A stretch of DNA of 56,063 bases from JAVBRU01 sp031547595 (GTDB taxonomy: Bacteria > Bacillota > Clostridia > Christensenellales > Aristaeellaceae), in contig JAVBRU010000088.1 in the NCBI GenBank assembly GCA_031547595.1, positions 1 through 56,063 of the forward strand, written 5' to 3'. The notes under the pieces were generated by a model, which saw nothing but the letters and a program-made list of their open reading frames with translations, was not told the DNA's origin and did not search any database. Shown here in pieces: positions 23,755-33,383 of the stretch. The first letter of the stretch is position 1. Every line of letters starts with the position of its first letter. Position numbers and translations under genes: made by a program.

Positions 23755-26700
23755 TTATGATAAGAGCTGTTCCAACAATGCATACAGCGTATCAGTATCA
23801 ATGGGCTTGGCGATATGCCCGTTCATACCCGAATCGATGGACTTTTTGGTGTCCTCGTCAAAGGCATTGGCTGTCATAGCGATGATGGGCAGCGTGCGCG
23901 CGTCCGGATGGCTGGCCTTGCGGATTTCCCGTGTGGCGGTCAGGCCGTCCATCAGCGGCATTTGAATGTCCATCAGCACCACATCATAGGTGCCGGGCGC
24001 AGCCGTCAGCACCGCATCCACTGCCGCCTTGCCATCATCGACGGTCGTCACGGCAAAGCCTACGGTTTCCATCAGATAGATAGCGATTTCCTGGTTGATC
24101 TTGTTATCCTCGGCAATCAGTACATGCTTGCCTGCAAACAGCTGCCGGTAATGCTCTATGGGCTGGTGTATCTGAGCAGGCTGCTCATCCTCCTCGCAAA
24201 GGGGTAGCTGCACAGCGAAAGAGAAAGTGCTGCCCTTGCCCACATCGCTGACAAGCTCAATCTGGCTGCCCATCGCCGCCACCAGGTTGGTGCTGATGGA
24301 CAGCCCCAGGCCGGTGCCGCCCGCGCGGGCTACATAGGGGTTCTCCCCTTGCTCAAACGCCTTGAAAATATCCGGCTGATCCTGTTTGCTGATGCCAATG
24401 CCGGTATCCTGCACCGCAAAGCGGAAGCTGCCCTTGCCCGGTTGATCCTGCGGCAGTTCTTCCATCACCAGCGCCACACTGCCGCCGGGGTTGGTGAACT
24501 TGACGGCATTGCCCAGCAGATTGACCAGCACCTGGCGCAGGCGATATTCGTCGCCAATGGCAAAAACATGCGTCATTGTGCGCCGGATGCTAAAGATCAG
24601 CCCCTTTTGCTCCGCCTGCGGGGCGATCAGGATGCTCATGGCCTCCTCCAGCGCGGCGAAGGAGAAGGGCCTGTTATGCAGCTCCATCTTGCCGCTCTCT
24701 ATGCGGGACATATCCAGCACATCATTGATCAGCAGCAGCAGATGTTTGGAGGAAAACTCAATCTTGTGCAGGCAATCGCTCAGTTTCTCCGGCTGATCCA
24801 TCTGGTCAATCGCAATGCCTGTCAAGCCGATGATGGCGTTCATGGGCGTGCGGATTTCGTGGCTCATGCGGGAGAGGAAGTCACTCTTGGCTTTGCTGGC
24901 GCTGTGCGATTTGGCCAGTGACAAATGCGCGCTGATGATCTTGGTGACCTCGGATAGCGCATAACGCTCCTCCTGCGTCCAGCTCCTCGGCCCGTGCGCA
25001 GAAAAATACAGTGCGCGCCCCGTATGCGCGCCGTTTTCCAGCATGGCGCAGCACAACACGCAGTTGGGCTCGTCCAGCGGCACACACATCAGCGTGTCCA
25101 GCTCATCCGCCACGCCTGCGCGGTGGCAGTAGCTGAGACTGCCGTTATCGTCCAGCAGCGCAGTGTACGCCTGCATCTGCTGGGCAGACACCCGCTCTAC
25201 TTGGCTGGACAAAAGCGGAAGCCCCGGCTGCTGCCACTGGAAGCTGATGTGCGTGGCGGCAAAGTCGTCATCGTAGCTGCAGATCACGCTTTGTTTGAGG
25301 TCAAACAGTTCGCCCAGCAGCATCATCACTTTATGCACCACGGTATCTGCATCCGGCGTATGCTCAAATAATTCGAACGCCACAGATACGATGTTTTCCT
25401 TACGGACATCCAGGTCTACCGCAATGGGTTTAAAGCGTTCGCCCTCCACCGACGGACCGCGGAACACCGCCTCATAGCCCTTGCTCAGCAGCTGGTCGAT
25501 ATCCATGCTGGTTTCGCTGCTGCCCACATAGGTAGTCACATCGAGGCTTAGGTTGCTGCTCTCGCCGGTGTATACGCGCTCCAGGCGCTTGTGAAACCGC
25601 TGCTCCGCCAGTAGCATATCAGCCTCGCTGGCGCCCTTACGCAGGATCAACAGCAGGTCGTTGCCAAGCCGCGTACAGGTATCTTCGGGGTTGTGCGACA
25701 GCAAACGGGCAATATGCCGCATCATCACCGCGCCAAAGGTGCGGCCATAATAATTTTCAAACGATGCCAGGTTATCCACCCGCACCATGCCCAGCGAAAA
25801 AGGCGTATCGGCCGTGATGCTGTCAAAGATCAGTCGCCGGGTGAGCAGCAGGCCATAATCGCGGTTGTACAGGCCAGTAGTCACGTCCCTGCGCTGCGCT
25901 TCAATCTGGGCGGCCAGGTGCAGTTTATCCGCCGTGATATCCCGGGCGATGCCAATCACCTTGGTCAAGTTGCCCGCCACATCATGGATGTGGGATACCT
26001 TGAAGGAGAACCAATAATACTCGCCATCCTGCTGCGGGCTGTCAATGTGCGCAAAGAAGTGGCAGCGCACGCGCACCTCGCAGATGCCGTGGGATTTGCC
26101 CGTCAACAGCGCCGTCATCTTTTGGATGTCGTTGGGATGGCACACCGCGCCCTGCTGCACGCGCTGCAGGAAGTTCATGGCCTGGTCCGAGGACAGGCCG
26201 CTCTTTTGCTCGCCAGCCACAAAGTAATACAGCATAAAGCTGTCCTGCTGCAAATTATACTCCACAAAGGTGTCGATGGCGCTTTCAAGCGCGATCAGAT
26301 AGCGCTCCCGCTCTTCACGAAGCTCCGCCTCGGTGGCGTTGCGCTTATCACGCATATCGTTGATGGTATCGGTTAACAGCTTCACCTCATAGACATCAGC
26401 AGAGGGCATATCCAGCGCTTCCCGGTCGTTCTTATGCTGCAGTTGGTCTGCCAGCTGGGTAAGCGGGCGCGTGGTGCGAAGCACCATCAGATATAAAAAG
26501 ACCGTGCCCACCACCAACGATAATACCGAGCTAAGGCCAATGCCGCGCTGCACACTTTCCGCCGCGCCCAGCAGCTTATCGTCCGTAGCGATGGACGCCA
26601 ACGCCCATTGCTCGCCGCTGAAGGGCGCGTTGCTGTTATAGAGCTTAAGCGGCCGCACCGAGAGATGCGCTTTTTCCTCATGGGTGGACAAGGTATAGAT

Positions 26701-27702
26701 ATCGTTATCAGAAGGTTGCAATATCAGCTGATCACCAGTTGTGATCATACGCTTGATATAGCTGCCGGTGGAGACATACACATCGCACTGCAGCGCATCT
26801 GCCTGCCCGGCGGCGTAATGCAACAGCAGATAGCCGTCCTTCTCCCCTGCGGTCAAGGTATCACCGGCAGGGAAGTATTTGCTCAGGTAGCTCAGTTGCA
26901 GCTCCACACCCACCATGCCCACCACACGCCCCTCATAGATCAGCGGCCGGGTGTAGGTGATGCAGGTAAAGCTGTCCTGTTTGCTATCGTCATTGAAGCG
27001 CAGCGGTGCGCTCCAGTACGATAGATCCTCCGCGCTTAAGGCCGGATTCTCCATCGCCGCCCTAAAGGGCTTGTAAAAGGCGTCCCATTTTTCCGGATAA
27101 TCCGGGGCAAACCGGAACTGCTGCATCCACAGCGAGTCCAGTGGCACCTTCTGCGCCCGCGCCGTATTGGCTGCGCCGCGCAGATACGTCAAATCCGAAT
27201 CGTCTATCGGCGTAATGACAGGGTCCAAATCCCTGAAATACAGGCCGCTAAACACCTGTGTCTGCGTGGCAGCCACCTGATTGCTGTCCACCAGATACAG
27301 ATAAACACCCGTTGTGGAGGTGGACCGCAAAGTGTTGATCACCGGATTGGCCAATGTGGCCAGCAGCGTATTTTGATGGTCCATGCTGCCAAGCAACTGC
27401 TCCAATGTGATGTCTGACTGCTGTAAATATGCAGAAAGCGCGCCGTCAAACTCTGTTTGCAGTTTGCCAAGGTTGGTCCAGCCCTGCACCATCGCGGTTT
27501 CCAGGGTGAGGCTGCGGTTCTCGGCGTTCTTTGTCAGCCCCATCAACGCATTGTCGTGTAAGGATTGCACCGTGCCGTTAAAAAACAATACAACACTGAC
27601 CAGCAGGGTTTGAAACACCATGATGGCCATGACCGACATCAAGAATCTTGTAAAAATGGACTTCTTTTTGAACATCGTGGCTCCGTGACCCGTTTTGTCC
27701 AT
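23755..27702 (-). CDS. Hybrid sensor histidine kinase with degenerate GGDEF domain
   Basis: This 1315-residue membrane kinase has an N-terminal transmembrane helix, an extracellular Cache-like sensor (about 45-380), a second helix near 394, and a PAS domain (about 470-610). A GGDEF-like domain follows (about 625-790) in which the catalytic motif is replaced by RLGND, so cyclase activity is unlikely. Next come a GAF-like domain (about 800-930), a HisKA domain with H948 (MSHEIRTPMN), a HATPase domain (DTGIGIS, GGTGLGLS) and a receiver domain with D1245 (LMDIQMP). An internal start (MFKKKSIF, 27675) also has a ribosome binding site and would fit equally well. The orphan solute-binding lipoprotein follows in the same direction. 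Confidence 0.92.
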   Translation of the reverse strand: MDKTGHGATMFKKKSIFTRFLMSVMAIMVFQTLLVSVVLFFNGTVQSLHDNALMGLTKNAENRSLTLETAMVQGWTNLGKLQTEFDGALSAYLQQSDITLEQLLGSMDHQNTLLATLANPVINTLRSTSTTGVYLYLVDSNQVAATQTQVFSGLYFRDLDPVITPIDDSDLTYLRGAANTARAQKVPLDSLWMQQFRFAPDYPEKWDAFYKPFRAAMENPALSAEDLSYWSAPLRFNDDSKQDSFTCITYTRPLIYEGRVVGMVGVELQLSYLSKYFPAGDTLTAGEKDGYLLLHYAAGQADALQCDVYVSTGSYIKRMITTGDQLILQPSDNDIYTLSTHEEKAHLSVRPLKLYNSNAPFSGEQWALASIATDDKLLGAAESVQRGIGLSSVLSLVVGTVFLYLMVLRTTRPLTQLADQLQHKNDREALDMPSADVYEVKLLTDTINDMRDKRNATEAELREERERYLIALESAIDTFVEYNLQQDSFMLYYFVAGEQKSGLSSDQAMNFLQRVQQGAVCHPNDIQKMTALLTGKSHGICEVRVRCHFFAHIDSPQQDGEYYWFSFKVSHIHDVAGNLTKVIGIARDITADKLHLAAQIEAQRRDVTTGLYNRDYGLLLTRRLIFDSITADTPFSLGMVRVDNLASFENYYGRTFGAVMMRHIARLLSHNPEDTCTRLGNDLLLILRKGASEADMLLAEQRFHKRLERVYTGESSNLSLDVTTYVGSSETSMDIDQLLSKGYEAVFRGPSVEGERFKPIAVDLDVRKENIVSVAFELFEHTPDADTVVHKVMMLLGELFDLKQSVICSYDDDFAATHISFQWQQPGLPLLSSQVERVSAQQMQAYTALLDDNGSLSYCHRAGVADELDTLMCVPLDEPNCVLCCAMLENGAHTGRALYFSAHGPRSWTQEERYALSEVTKIISAHLSLAKSHSASKAKSDFLSRMSHEIRTPMNAIIGLTGIAIDQMDQPEKLSDCLHKIEFSSKHLLLLINDVLDMSRIESGKMELHNRPFSFAALEEAMSILIAPQAEQKGLIFSIRRTMTHVFAIGDEYRLRQVLVNLLGNAVKFTNPGGSVALVMEELPQDQPGKGSFRFAVQDTGIGISKQDQPDIFKAFEQGENPYVARAGGTGLGLSISTNLVAAMGSQIELVSDVGKGSTFSFAVQLPLCEEDEQPAQIHQPIEHYRQLFAGKHVLIAEDNKINQEIAIYLMETVGFAVTTVDDGKAAVDAVLTAAPGTYDVVLMDIQMPLMDGLTATREIRKASHPDARTLPIIAMTANAFDEDTKKSIDSGMNGHIAKPIDTDTLYALLEQLLS

Positions 27703-27746
27703 CGTACCGCCCCTTATGTGTCACTAGACTATAAATATCCTTTATA

Positions 27747-27775
27747 ATGATACCATTCATTGGGGTTTTTAGCAA
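27747..27775 (-). promoter_or_regulatory. Promoter of the hybrid kinase/solute-binding protein unit
   Basis: On the minus strand TTGCTA (27775-27770), 17 bases, TATCAT (27752-27747), about 45 bases before the kinase start. Confidence 0.5.
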
Positions 27776-27826
27776 GGGGAAGCAGCGCAAACATTCTGCC
27801 CGCGCCTGTTGCTGCCGCCTGTATTT

Positions 27827-30127
27827 TTATCGATCCTTCCAGTTTTGCGCAAACTGCTTAAACTCTTCCTGAGGGATCGGCCGGGAGAATACATACCCCT
27901 GCACCACACCGCAGCCCATGGCACGCAGCTGTGCCACCTGCTCTTCCCTGTCAATGCCCTCTGCCACCGTCTTCATATCCAACGCCTTGGCCATGGCAAT
28001 GATATTGCGCAGCAGCGTTTGTCCGCGCTCCCCATCGCCCTCATACACAAAAAACTGCCTGTCCAGCTTAAGGACGTCCACATCAATGCTTTTGAGAATA
28101 TTCAGCGAGGAATAGCCCGCGCCAAAATCGTCCATCGCGCACAAAAAACCGTTTAGCTTACAATCGGACACAATTTCCTGAAACAGCGCATGATCTGTGC
28201 AAGCCAGCCCTTCGGTGAACTCCAGCTCTATACAGCCGGGGGGAATGCCATAGGATTCGCGGATGTCGGTGTATGTACGGATGAACTCCGGGCGCATCAG
28301 CCCCAGCCTGGATACATTGACAGACAACACATACGCGGGATACCCGCCGTCCAGCACATGCGCTTTGTAGTGCTGGCAAGCTCTTTCAAACACAAACTTA
28401 TCCAGCTCCACAATAAAGCCGTTGCGCTCAAACAAACCAATAAAGTGGCCGGGCTCCATGAGGCCTTTGCCCGGAAACGCCCAGCGCACAAGCGCTTCCG
28501 CGCCGCACAGCCTGTCTCCCTGCTGTATATCGATCTGGGGCTGGAAGTACACCTGAAACTCTTCGTTTTCCAGAGCGGCTTCCATCCGGGATTCCATCTC
28601 GGATTCCCAAAGCTTCCGCTCCCGCATTTCTCTGGAATATATGCCAAACCGCTGCGCAAGGGCCAGCTCTTCCTGTGCGGCAACAGCCCTGTCCAGCATA
28701 TCCTTCACCGTCAGCTCGCCGTCCTCGGCATTGAGCAGATACGCCCCGCCATGCAGCTCCGCCTTATAGCCATGCGCCAGCGTATCGGGAAACAGCGCCA
28801 GCTGCTGCGCCGCGCCTTCAAAGCGCAGCCCGATTTCCTGGCGAGATTTGAATTTGCGAAGCGCCGCAAAGGTATCCTCTCCAATCCGTCCGGAGGCCTC
28901 GCCCTCCTGCGATACCCTGTCTTGAAACTCTGCCAGATACCGCAGCATGCGGTCGCCCACATCACGGCCAAACCGGTCGTTGATGTATTTGAAGCCCTTG
29001 ATTTCAAAGCAGCACATCGCATAGCGCGCACCGTCTGCATTTTTGAGTATCCGCTCGGCATCCAGCACGAACTTATTATAATTATGCTGCCGCGTCACAG
29101 GGTCCACAAACGCAAGATTCTCCAATGCCTTTTGATGCTTTGAGTTCACCCGGTAAATCAGTAAAATAAAAAAAATAAAGATGGCGGTTGCGATGCCCAC
29201 CATGGCGATTGCCCCTCCCGTCACAGCCCGCAGCCCACCGCTGATCATGGTTTCGGGCACGGAATAAAACACATGCCAGTCGTTCATTTCCAGCGGCGCA
29301 TAGGCAATCAGGCGGTTCTCTCCATAAAAGGCCTCCACCAGATGCCCCGCCTTTCGGGCAGCCAAATCTTCTTGTACCTGGCACTTCACCTCCTCGTTGA
29401 TCGGCATGGGCAGCGCATAGATATCGTCTCCTATGCTCAGCACCAGCGGGCTGTTGGATTTCACAATGTAGCTTCCTTCGCTGTCAATGATGTGTGCCAG
29501 GCCCTTGCCCGCATAGAGGAAGTTATCCACGATCTGCCGCAGTTCATCCTGCGGATCTGCCGCAAACAGCACCCCCTCTACCACGTCAATCTTGCCATCA
29601 TAAATCGGCACAGAATGATAATGGATTTTCTTCCCGCTGACCACGTCATAGCGCACCCTGCTCAGCGCCGCTTCGCCCTGCAGCGCACGCGCAATAAACC
29701 CCTCGCCGGACAAATCGGCACGGTGCTCACGCCCGTAGTAATCAATCCACACGGCTTCCCCGTCCGCCGTCGCAAAGCCCACCTGTACATAGGGGTAATA
29801 AGCATTCAGGCTTTTCATCAGGTCGTCCAGCACCGGATCGTCAGACAAAAGGTCACGATCCTGCGCCATCACTGCCGCAGCCATCAGCGTGCCCACTTTA
29901 TCCCGAATGTGCTGGTCAATGGCAAACTTGGTCTGCTGCACAGCATTTTGAATGTACCCTATGCTTTGCTCGCGGCTCAAATTGGTGGTAGTGCGCACAA
30001 ACACCAGGCCAAACACCAGAAAGCACAGGCTGACTACCAGCGCCGTGGTATAAATATGAAAATACTTGCATTCGGAAAGACGCCCAATCAACATGTGAAG
30101 CACCCTTTTCAAAGGCCATTTTTTCAT
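27827..30127 (-). CDS. EAL-domain c-di-GMP phosphodiesterase with Cache sensor and degenerate GGDEF
   Basis: This protein of about 766 residues has two transmembrane helices (about 25-45 and 305-330) enclosing an extracellular Cache-type domain. The GGDEF-like domain has RIGEDTF in place of the active motif. The C-terminal EAL domain keeps the catalytic signatures (GAEALVRW near residue 541, DDFGAGYSS, KLDRQF, VAEGID, GYVFSRP). It is therefore probably an active c-di-GMP hydrolase with a regulatory GGDEF part. An ATG at 30145 directly abuts GGAGG and is a poor start, so I prefer 30127 (MKKWPLKR). It lies upstream of the hybrid kinase in the same direction, which has its own promoter. Confidence 0.88.
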   Translation of the reverse strand: MKKWPLKRVLHMLIGRLSECKYFHIYTTALVVSLCFLVFGLVFVRTTTNLSREQSIGYIQNAVQQTKFAIDQHIRDKVGTLMAAAVMAQDRDLLSDDPVLDDLMKSLNAYYPYVQVGFATADGEAVWIDYYGREHRADLSGEGFIARALQGEAALSRVRYDVVSGKKIHYHSVPIYDGKIDVVEGVLFAADPQDELRQIVDNFLYAGKGLAHIIDSEGSYIVKSNSPLVLSIGDDIYALPMPINEEVKCQVQEDLAARKAGHLVEAFYGENRLIAYAPLEMNDWHVFYSVPETMISGGLRAVTGGAIAMVGIATAIFIFFILLIYRVNSKHQKALENLAFVDPVTRQHNYNKFVLDAERILKNADGARYAMCCFEIKGFKYINDRFGRDVGDRMLRYLAEFQDRVSQEGEASGRIGEDTFAALRKFKSRQEIGLRFEGAAQQLALFPDTLAHGYKAELHGGAYLLNAEDGELTVKDMLDRAVAAQEELALAQRFGIYSREMRERKLWESEMESRMEAALENEEFQVYFQPQIDIQQGDRLCGAEALVRWAFPGKGLMEPGHFIGLFERNGFIVELDKFVFERACQHYKAHVLDGGYPAYVLSVNVSRLGLMRPEFIRTYTDIRESYGIPPGCIELEFTEGLACTDHALFQEIVSDCKLNGFLCAMDDFGAGYSSLNILKSIDVDVLKLDRQFFVYEGDGERGQTLLRNIIAMAKALDMKTVAEGIDREEQVAQLRAMGCGVVQGYVFSRPIPQEEFKQFAQNWKDR

Positions 30128-30339
30128 ATCCCGCCTGCACCCCATCCTCCAAAATCCTCGCTTATATCATACCATATACAGCGGAAAATAAAAAGAATTA
30201 CATGTCGGTTTTTCGTGCTTTCTGCACATTTTTCTTTCATGTAACTTATCTAAACTTGCCAATATTTATGCAATTTCATACCAGATTGTGTATCTGTTTT
30301 TTCTCGCTGGAAGGTCTTCTACATGCTGACAGTCACACC

Positions 30340-30368
30340 AAAAAGCCGTCCGTAAAACTACGGACGGC
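30340..30368 (-). terminator. Rho-independent terminator after the secreted-protein genes
   Basis: On the minus strand GCCGTCCGTA (30368-30359) pairs perfectly with TACGGACGGC (30354-30345), followed by TTTTT. Confidence 0.85.
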
Positions 30369-30386
30369 CAAGCACGGGCCAGCAGG

Positions 30387-31691
30387 TCATTGCATAATCG
30401 ACGACAGAAACTCCGATGCCTCTTCGGGCATCACGCTGACCAGTTTCACAAACGCATTGACAAAGCCATACTGCATCATGTCCTGGTTCAGCAAAGCGCT
30501 CTCTTCGGCGGTCATGCTTTGCGCATCCAGCACGGTCAGGTTTTCAAGATCCATGGTGATGTTCAGTGGCTCTGAAAGCGGCTGGCAGGTGAGGTGCAGC
30601 TTCAACGCAGTCACGCCGGACGCATCCAAATAAAACGCTGCATCCAGAGCGATGGCTTCATCCTCCATTTGTATATCCATCTGACACGCCAGATAAGCTG
30701 GCAGATCATCCATCTCTATTGAGACCGGGTTCTCATACACACGAACCTGGATGCTGTTGCCCTCTGGCGGCATGAACACTGTCAGATCTGCTGCGGTTTC
30801 AGGGGCGCTTGACATCGTCATATAATACGCATCCCCTTGCGCGTTGGTGTGCAGCGAGAGGACATAGAAAGGATAATAGCTTTCGGTGGGCTGCGCCATC
30901 ACGGCGTCAAACCACGCCCGAATTTCATCGGCTGATTCCCCGCCTATCAGCGTATTGCTCATGTTCATAGGCTCGCTCAGTGTTGCCGCTTCGTCCGCAG
31001 GGGTGAGCAGCACTTCAAGCTCATCGTTGATATCCGTTTCCAGCATGTCCAAATCTTCCGGCGCGATGTTCAGCAGCTCAGCCACCTCGGGGTGCTCGCG
31101 CAGGCGCTCGATCCCCTTGAGCAGCATTTGGCTCAGCAGCAGCATATCGACCGTCAGATCGGTCTTTTGCACAAACTGCACGCCCTCATACAACACATCA
31201 CATGCCGTGATGATCTTGGGAGCGTTTTCAATGATCTCCATCATATCGGCCTGCAGCAGCGTCATAAAGTCCATCAGCTGCTGCATTTCTTCCGCTGTGG
31301 CAGGCTTGTCATTGATGGTGTAATTGGATATGAACGGCATCTGCAGCGCATAATGCGGGAAAAAGTCGCTCGCAACCGTGATCAGCCCGGTGGCCGCATC
31401 CAGCTTGCCCTGCAGCTCCATCACCTGCTGCCCCTGTGCCAACAGCAGTGCGCGGAAACTGCCCGCCTCGTCAAAGGCGACCTGCACATCCATCCGTTCG
31501 ATGATGCGCATCATCGTGTTCACTGCGGTCAGTTCCTCCGGCGTCGCGCCATAGAGCTGTGCAAACTTCTCCGCGTCCATTTGCACGTTAGCAGTCGCCA
31601 CACCGCCCACAAAAGGTTTTTCTGCGGCCAAAGCGCCGATGCACGCGGCCAGCATGCACAGCGTCAGCGCCAAGCAAAGCAGTTTCTTCAT
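30387..31691 (-). CDS. Secreted protein of unknown function (434 aa)
   Basis: The signal peptide is clear (MKKLLCLALTLCMLAACIGALA-AEK). The remainder is acidic and methionine-rich, with many short beta-like segments and no recognised catalytic motif. The cleavage region also has a Cys (AAC) but not a convincing lipobox. It is the third of three consecutive minus-strand genes for secreted proteins of 430-520 residues. A terminator lies between it and the second of them and another follows it. Function unknown. Confidence 0.7.
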   Translation of the reverse strand: MKKLLCLALTLCMLAACIGALAAEKPFVGGVATANVQMDAEKFAQLYGATPEELTAVNTMMRIIERMDVQVAFDEAGSFRALLLAQGQQVMELQGKLDAATGLITVASDFFPHYALQMPFISNYTINDKPATAEEMQQLMDFMTLLQADMMEIIENAPKIITACDVLYEGVQFVQKTDLTVDMLLLSQMLLKGIERLREHPEVAELLNIAPEDLDMLETDINDELEVLLTPADEAATLSEPMNMSNTLIGGESADEIRAWFDAVMAQPTESYYPFYVLSLHTNAQGDAYYMTMSSAPETAADLTVFMPPEGNSIQVRVYENPVSIEMDDLPAYLACQMDIQMEDEAIALDAAFYLDASGVTALKLHLTCQPLSEPLNITMDLENLTVLDAQSMTAEESALLNQDMMQYGFVNAFVKLVSVMPEEASEFLSSIMQ

Positions 31692-31777
31692 CCTTGTTTC
31701 TCCTCCTCATGTGTTTCTACCACACCTGTTTATTGTACAAGACAACTGCCAAAATAACAACTGCCGCAGTTGTAAAA

Positions 31778-31808
31778 CTCCCCCTCTCGCAAGCCTGCGG
31801 AGGGGGAG
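31778..31808 (-). terminator. Rho-independent terminator between two secreted-protein genes
   Basis: On the minus strand CTCCCCCTC (31808-31800) pairs with GAGGGGGAG (31786-31778), with an inner CGC/GCG extension, followed by TTTTAC. A 17-base palindrome, ACAACTGC-C-GCAGTTGT (31757-31773), lies just downstream. Confidence 0.65.
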
Positions 31809-31820
31809 GATGGGTTCCTA

Positions 31821-33383
31821 TCAGCCCAAACCGTTGCTAAGCAGCTGCGTAAGCAGGTTCACAAGCTGCTGCATCAGGGTGGTTGTGATGCGCTCCATCT
31901 GGGTGGCCTGGTTGGCAGGCGACATCAGATCCAGACGATTGATCACATTGGTGGTGTCCTTTGTCAAATCAGACACCAGCGTGGGCGACCAGGTGCCGGT
32001 CGTTTTGCCATTAAAGTTGACCGCGATGGTAGAGTTCGTATCCGTATCCTGCCAGGTGAAATCGTACACCACGCTGGTGGAAGCACGCTCGCTGGATTTG
32101 GAAGAAAGCGCGGTGCGCAGGGTGATCACATGGGTGTGCATATCGCCGCCGTTTACGGGCTTGATCACCAGCATCATCTCGCTGCCACCAGTCAGGGTAT
32201 CGGTGGCCTGGTCGTAGGAATCTTCGTCCTTGGTATTGCTCAGGTTGAAGGCAAAGGCAATCACATTTTCGTTGCCGGCATCGGGCGCAACGGTGAAATC
32301 GCCTTGGGCAGACGCGACAGGCAGCTCAATGCGCACATCGCCGGTATAGATTTCTTCGTTCGATAGCGCCAGCGCGTTCACGGAGAACACCGTGCCGGAA
32401 AGCTCGGAACCTTCCAGCTGCCGGAATTCACCCTCGATATTATAGTTCGTGCCACCATCGCCGGGGGTGACCTCGATGGTCAGGTAATCCAGCACATGGC
32501 TACTCGCAAAGGGCAGAGTGATGCGATCCATCAGGAACGCGCCAGTCATGCTGTGACGGCGGGTGATGGTGACATTGCCCTCCAGCGCCAGGTTATCCAG
32601 CATCGTGAAGAAGCTCGTCATCATGCTGCTTTCCAGGTACGCGGCGGATTCCTGCGCGGTCATCACCTCGCGCAGCTTGGTGATCAGCGCTGTATCGGCA
32701 TAGAAGTTCATCAAAAGCTGCTTGATTTGCGCTTTTACAGAGGTGGCGGGGATGGTGTAGGTCAATTGGGAATAATTAACATTATCACTGCCGGTGCCCA
32801 CGGATGATACCGCAAAACCTTCCATCCATATGCCAAGGCGCGTCAGATAAGGCGCAAGCAAAGCGTCCGCTTCTGCCTGCCACTTTTCATCCGCCAGCTG
32901 CACTGCCAGCAGCGGACGCCACAATTCCGGCCACGCGCTCTGATCCGCGCCGGCCGTCAGCAGCTGCAAAAGATCGAAATCCGCGGCCACGCCAAAGTAT
33001 TCCTTGGCATTGGCAGACAGCAGATCGCTTTTCAGCAGATGCACGTCTTTGTTGGAAACCAGCGTGCTTTTAGACAACACCTTGTCACCCATGCGGATCT
33101 CCAGGGTGCTTTCGCGGGGGTCCTGATTGGTGATTACGGTGCTTGTCACATCCACCTGAATCAGCGGCAGCAATGCCTTCAGCTGCGCCCACACCGCAGG
33201 ATCAATCCCTTCAATGCCATCGCCCGTCACCGTAGCGGTTGCCGTGCCGCGAAAGCCGGAGGTTTTGAGCTGCTTGGGCAGCTTTTCATCCAGTGTGTAG
33301 CCAAATATGTTGGTGGAAGTTGCCTGCGCTGTCAGGCCAAAGAGCAACAGAAAAGCCAGGATCAAAGAGAGCAGCCGTTTCAT
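31821..33383 (-). CDS. Secreted beta-rich protein of unknown function (520 aa)
   Basis: A signal peptide is present (MKRLLSLILAFLLLFGLTAQA). The body is rich in Thr, Ser and alternating hydrophobic residues, as in extracellular beta-sheet proteins, with no known active-site motif. Its ATG overlaps the stop of the 492-residue secreted protein gene (ATGA) and GGAGG lies in front, so the two are coupled. Function unknown; an envelope-associated role is only an inference. Confidence 0.7.
   Translation of the reverse strand: MKRLLSLILAFLLLFGLTAQATSTNIFGYTLDEKLPKQLKTSGFRGTATATVTGDGIEGIDPAVWAQLKALLPLIQVDVTSTVITNQDPRESTLEIRMGDKVLSKSTLVSNKDVHLLKSDLLSANAKEYFGVAADFDLLQLLTAGADQSAWPELWRPLLAVQLADEKWQAEADALLAPYLTRLGIWMEGFAVSSVGTGSDNVNYSQLTYTIPATSVKAQIKQLLMNFYADTALITKLREVMTAQESAAYLESSMMTSFFTMLDNLALEGNVTITRRHSMTGAFLMDRITLPFASSHVLDYLTIEVTPGDGGTNYNIEGEFRQLEGSELSGTVFSVNALALSNEEIYTGDVRIELPVASAQGDFTVAPDAGNENVIAFAFNLSNTKDEDSYDQATDTLTGGSEMMLVIKPVNGGDMHTHVITLRTALSSKSSERASTSVVYDFTWQDTDTNSTIAVNFNGKTTGTWSPTLVSDLTKDTTNVINRLDLMSPANQATQMERITTTLMQQLVNLLTQLLSNGLG

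Noticed and set aside
31757..31773. Palindrome ACAACTGC-C-GCAGTTGT as an operator
   Set aside because: It lies immediately downstream of a terminator with no promoter next to it, so an operator role cannot be supported; it is noted under the terminator.
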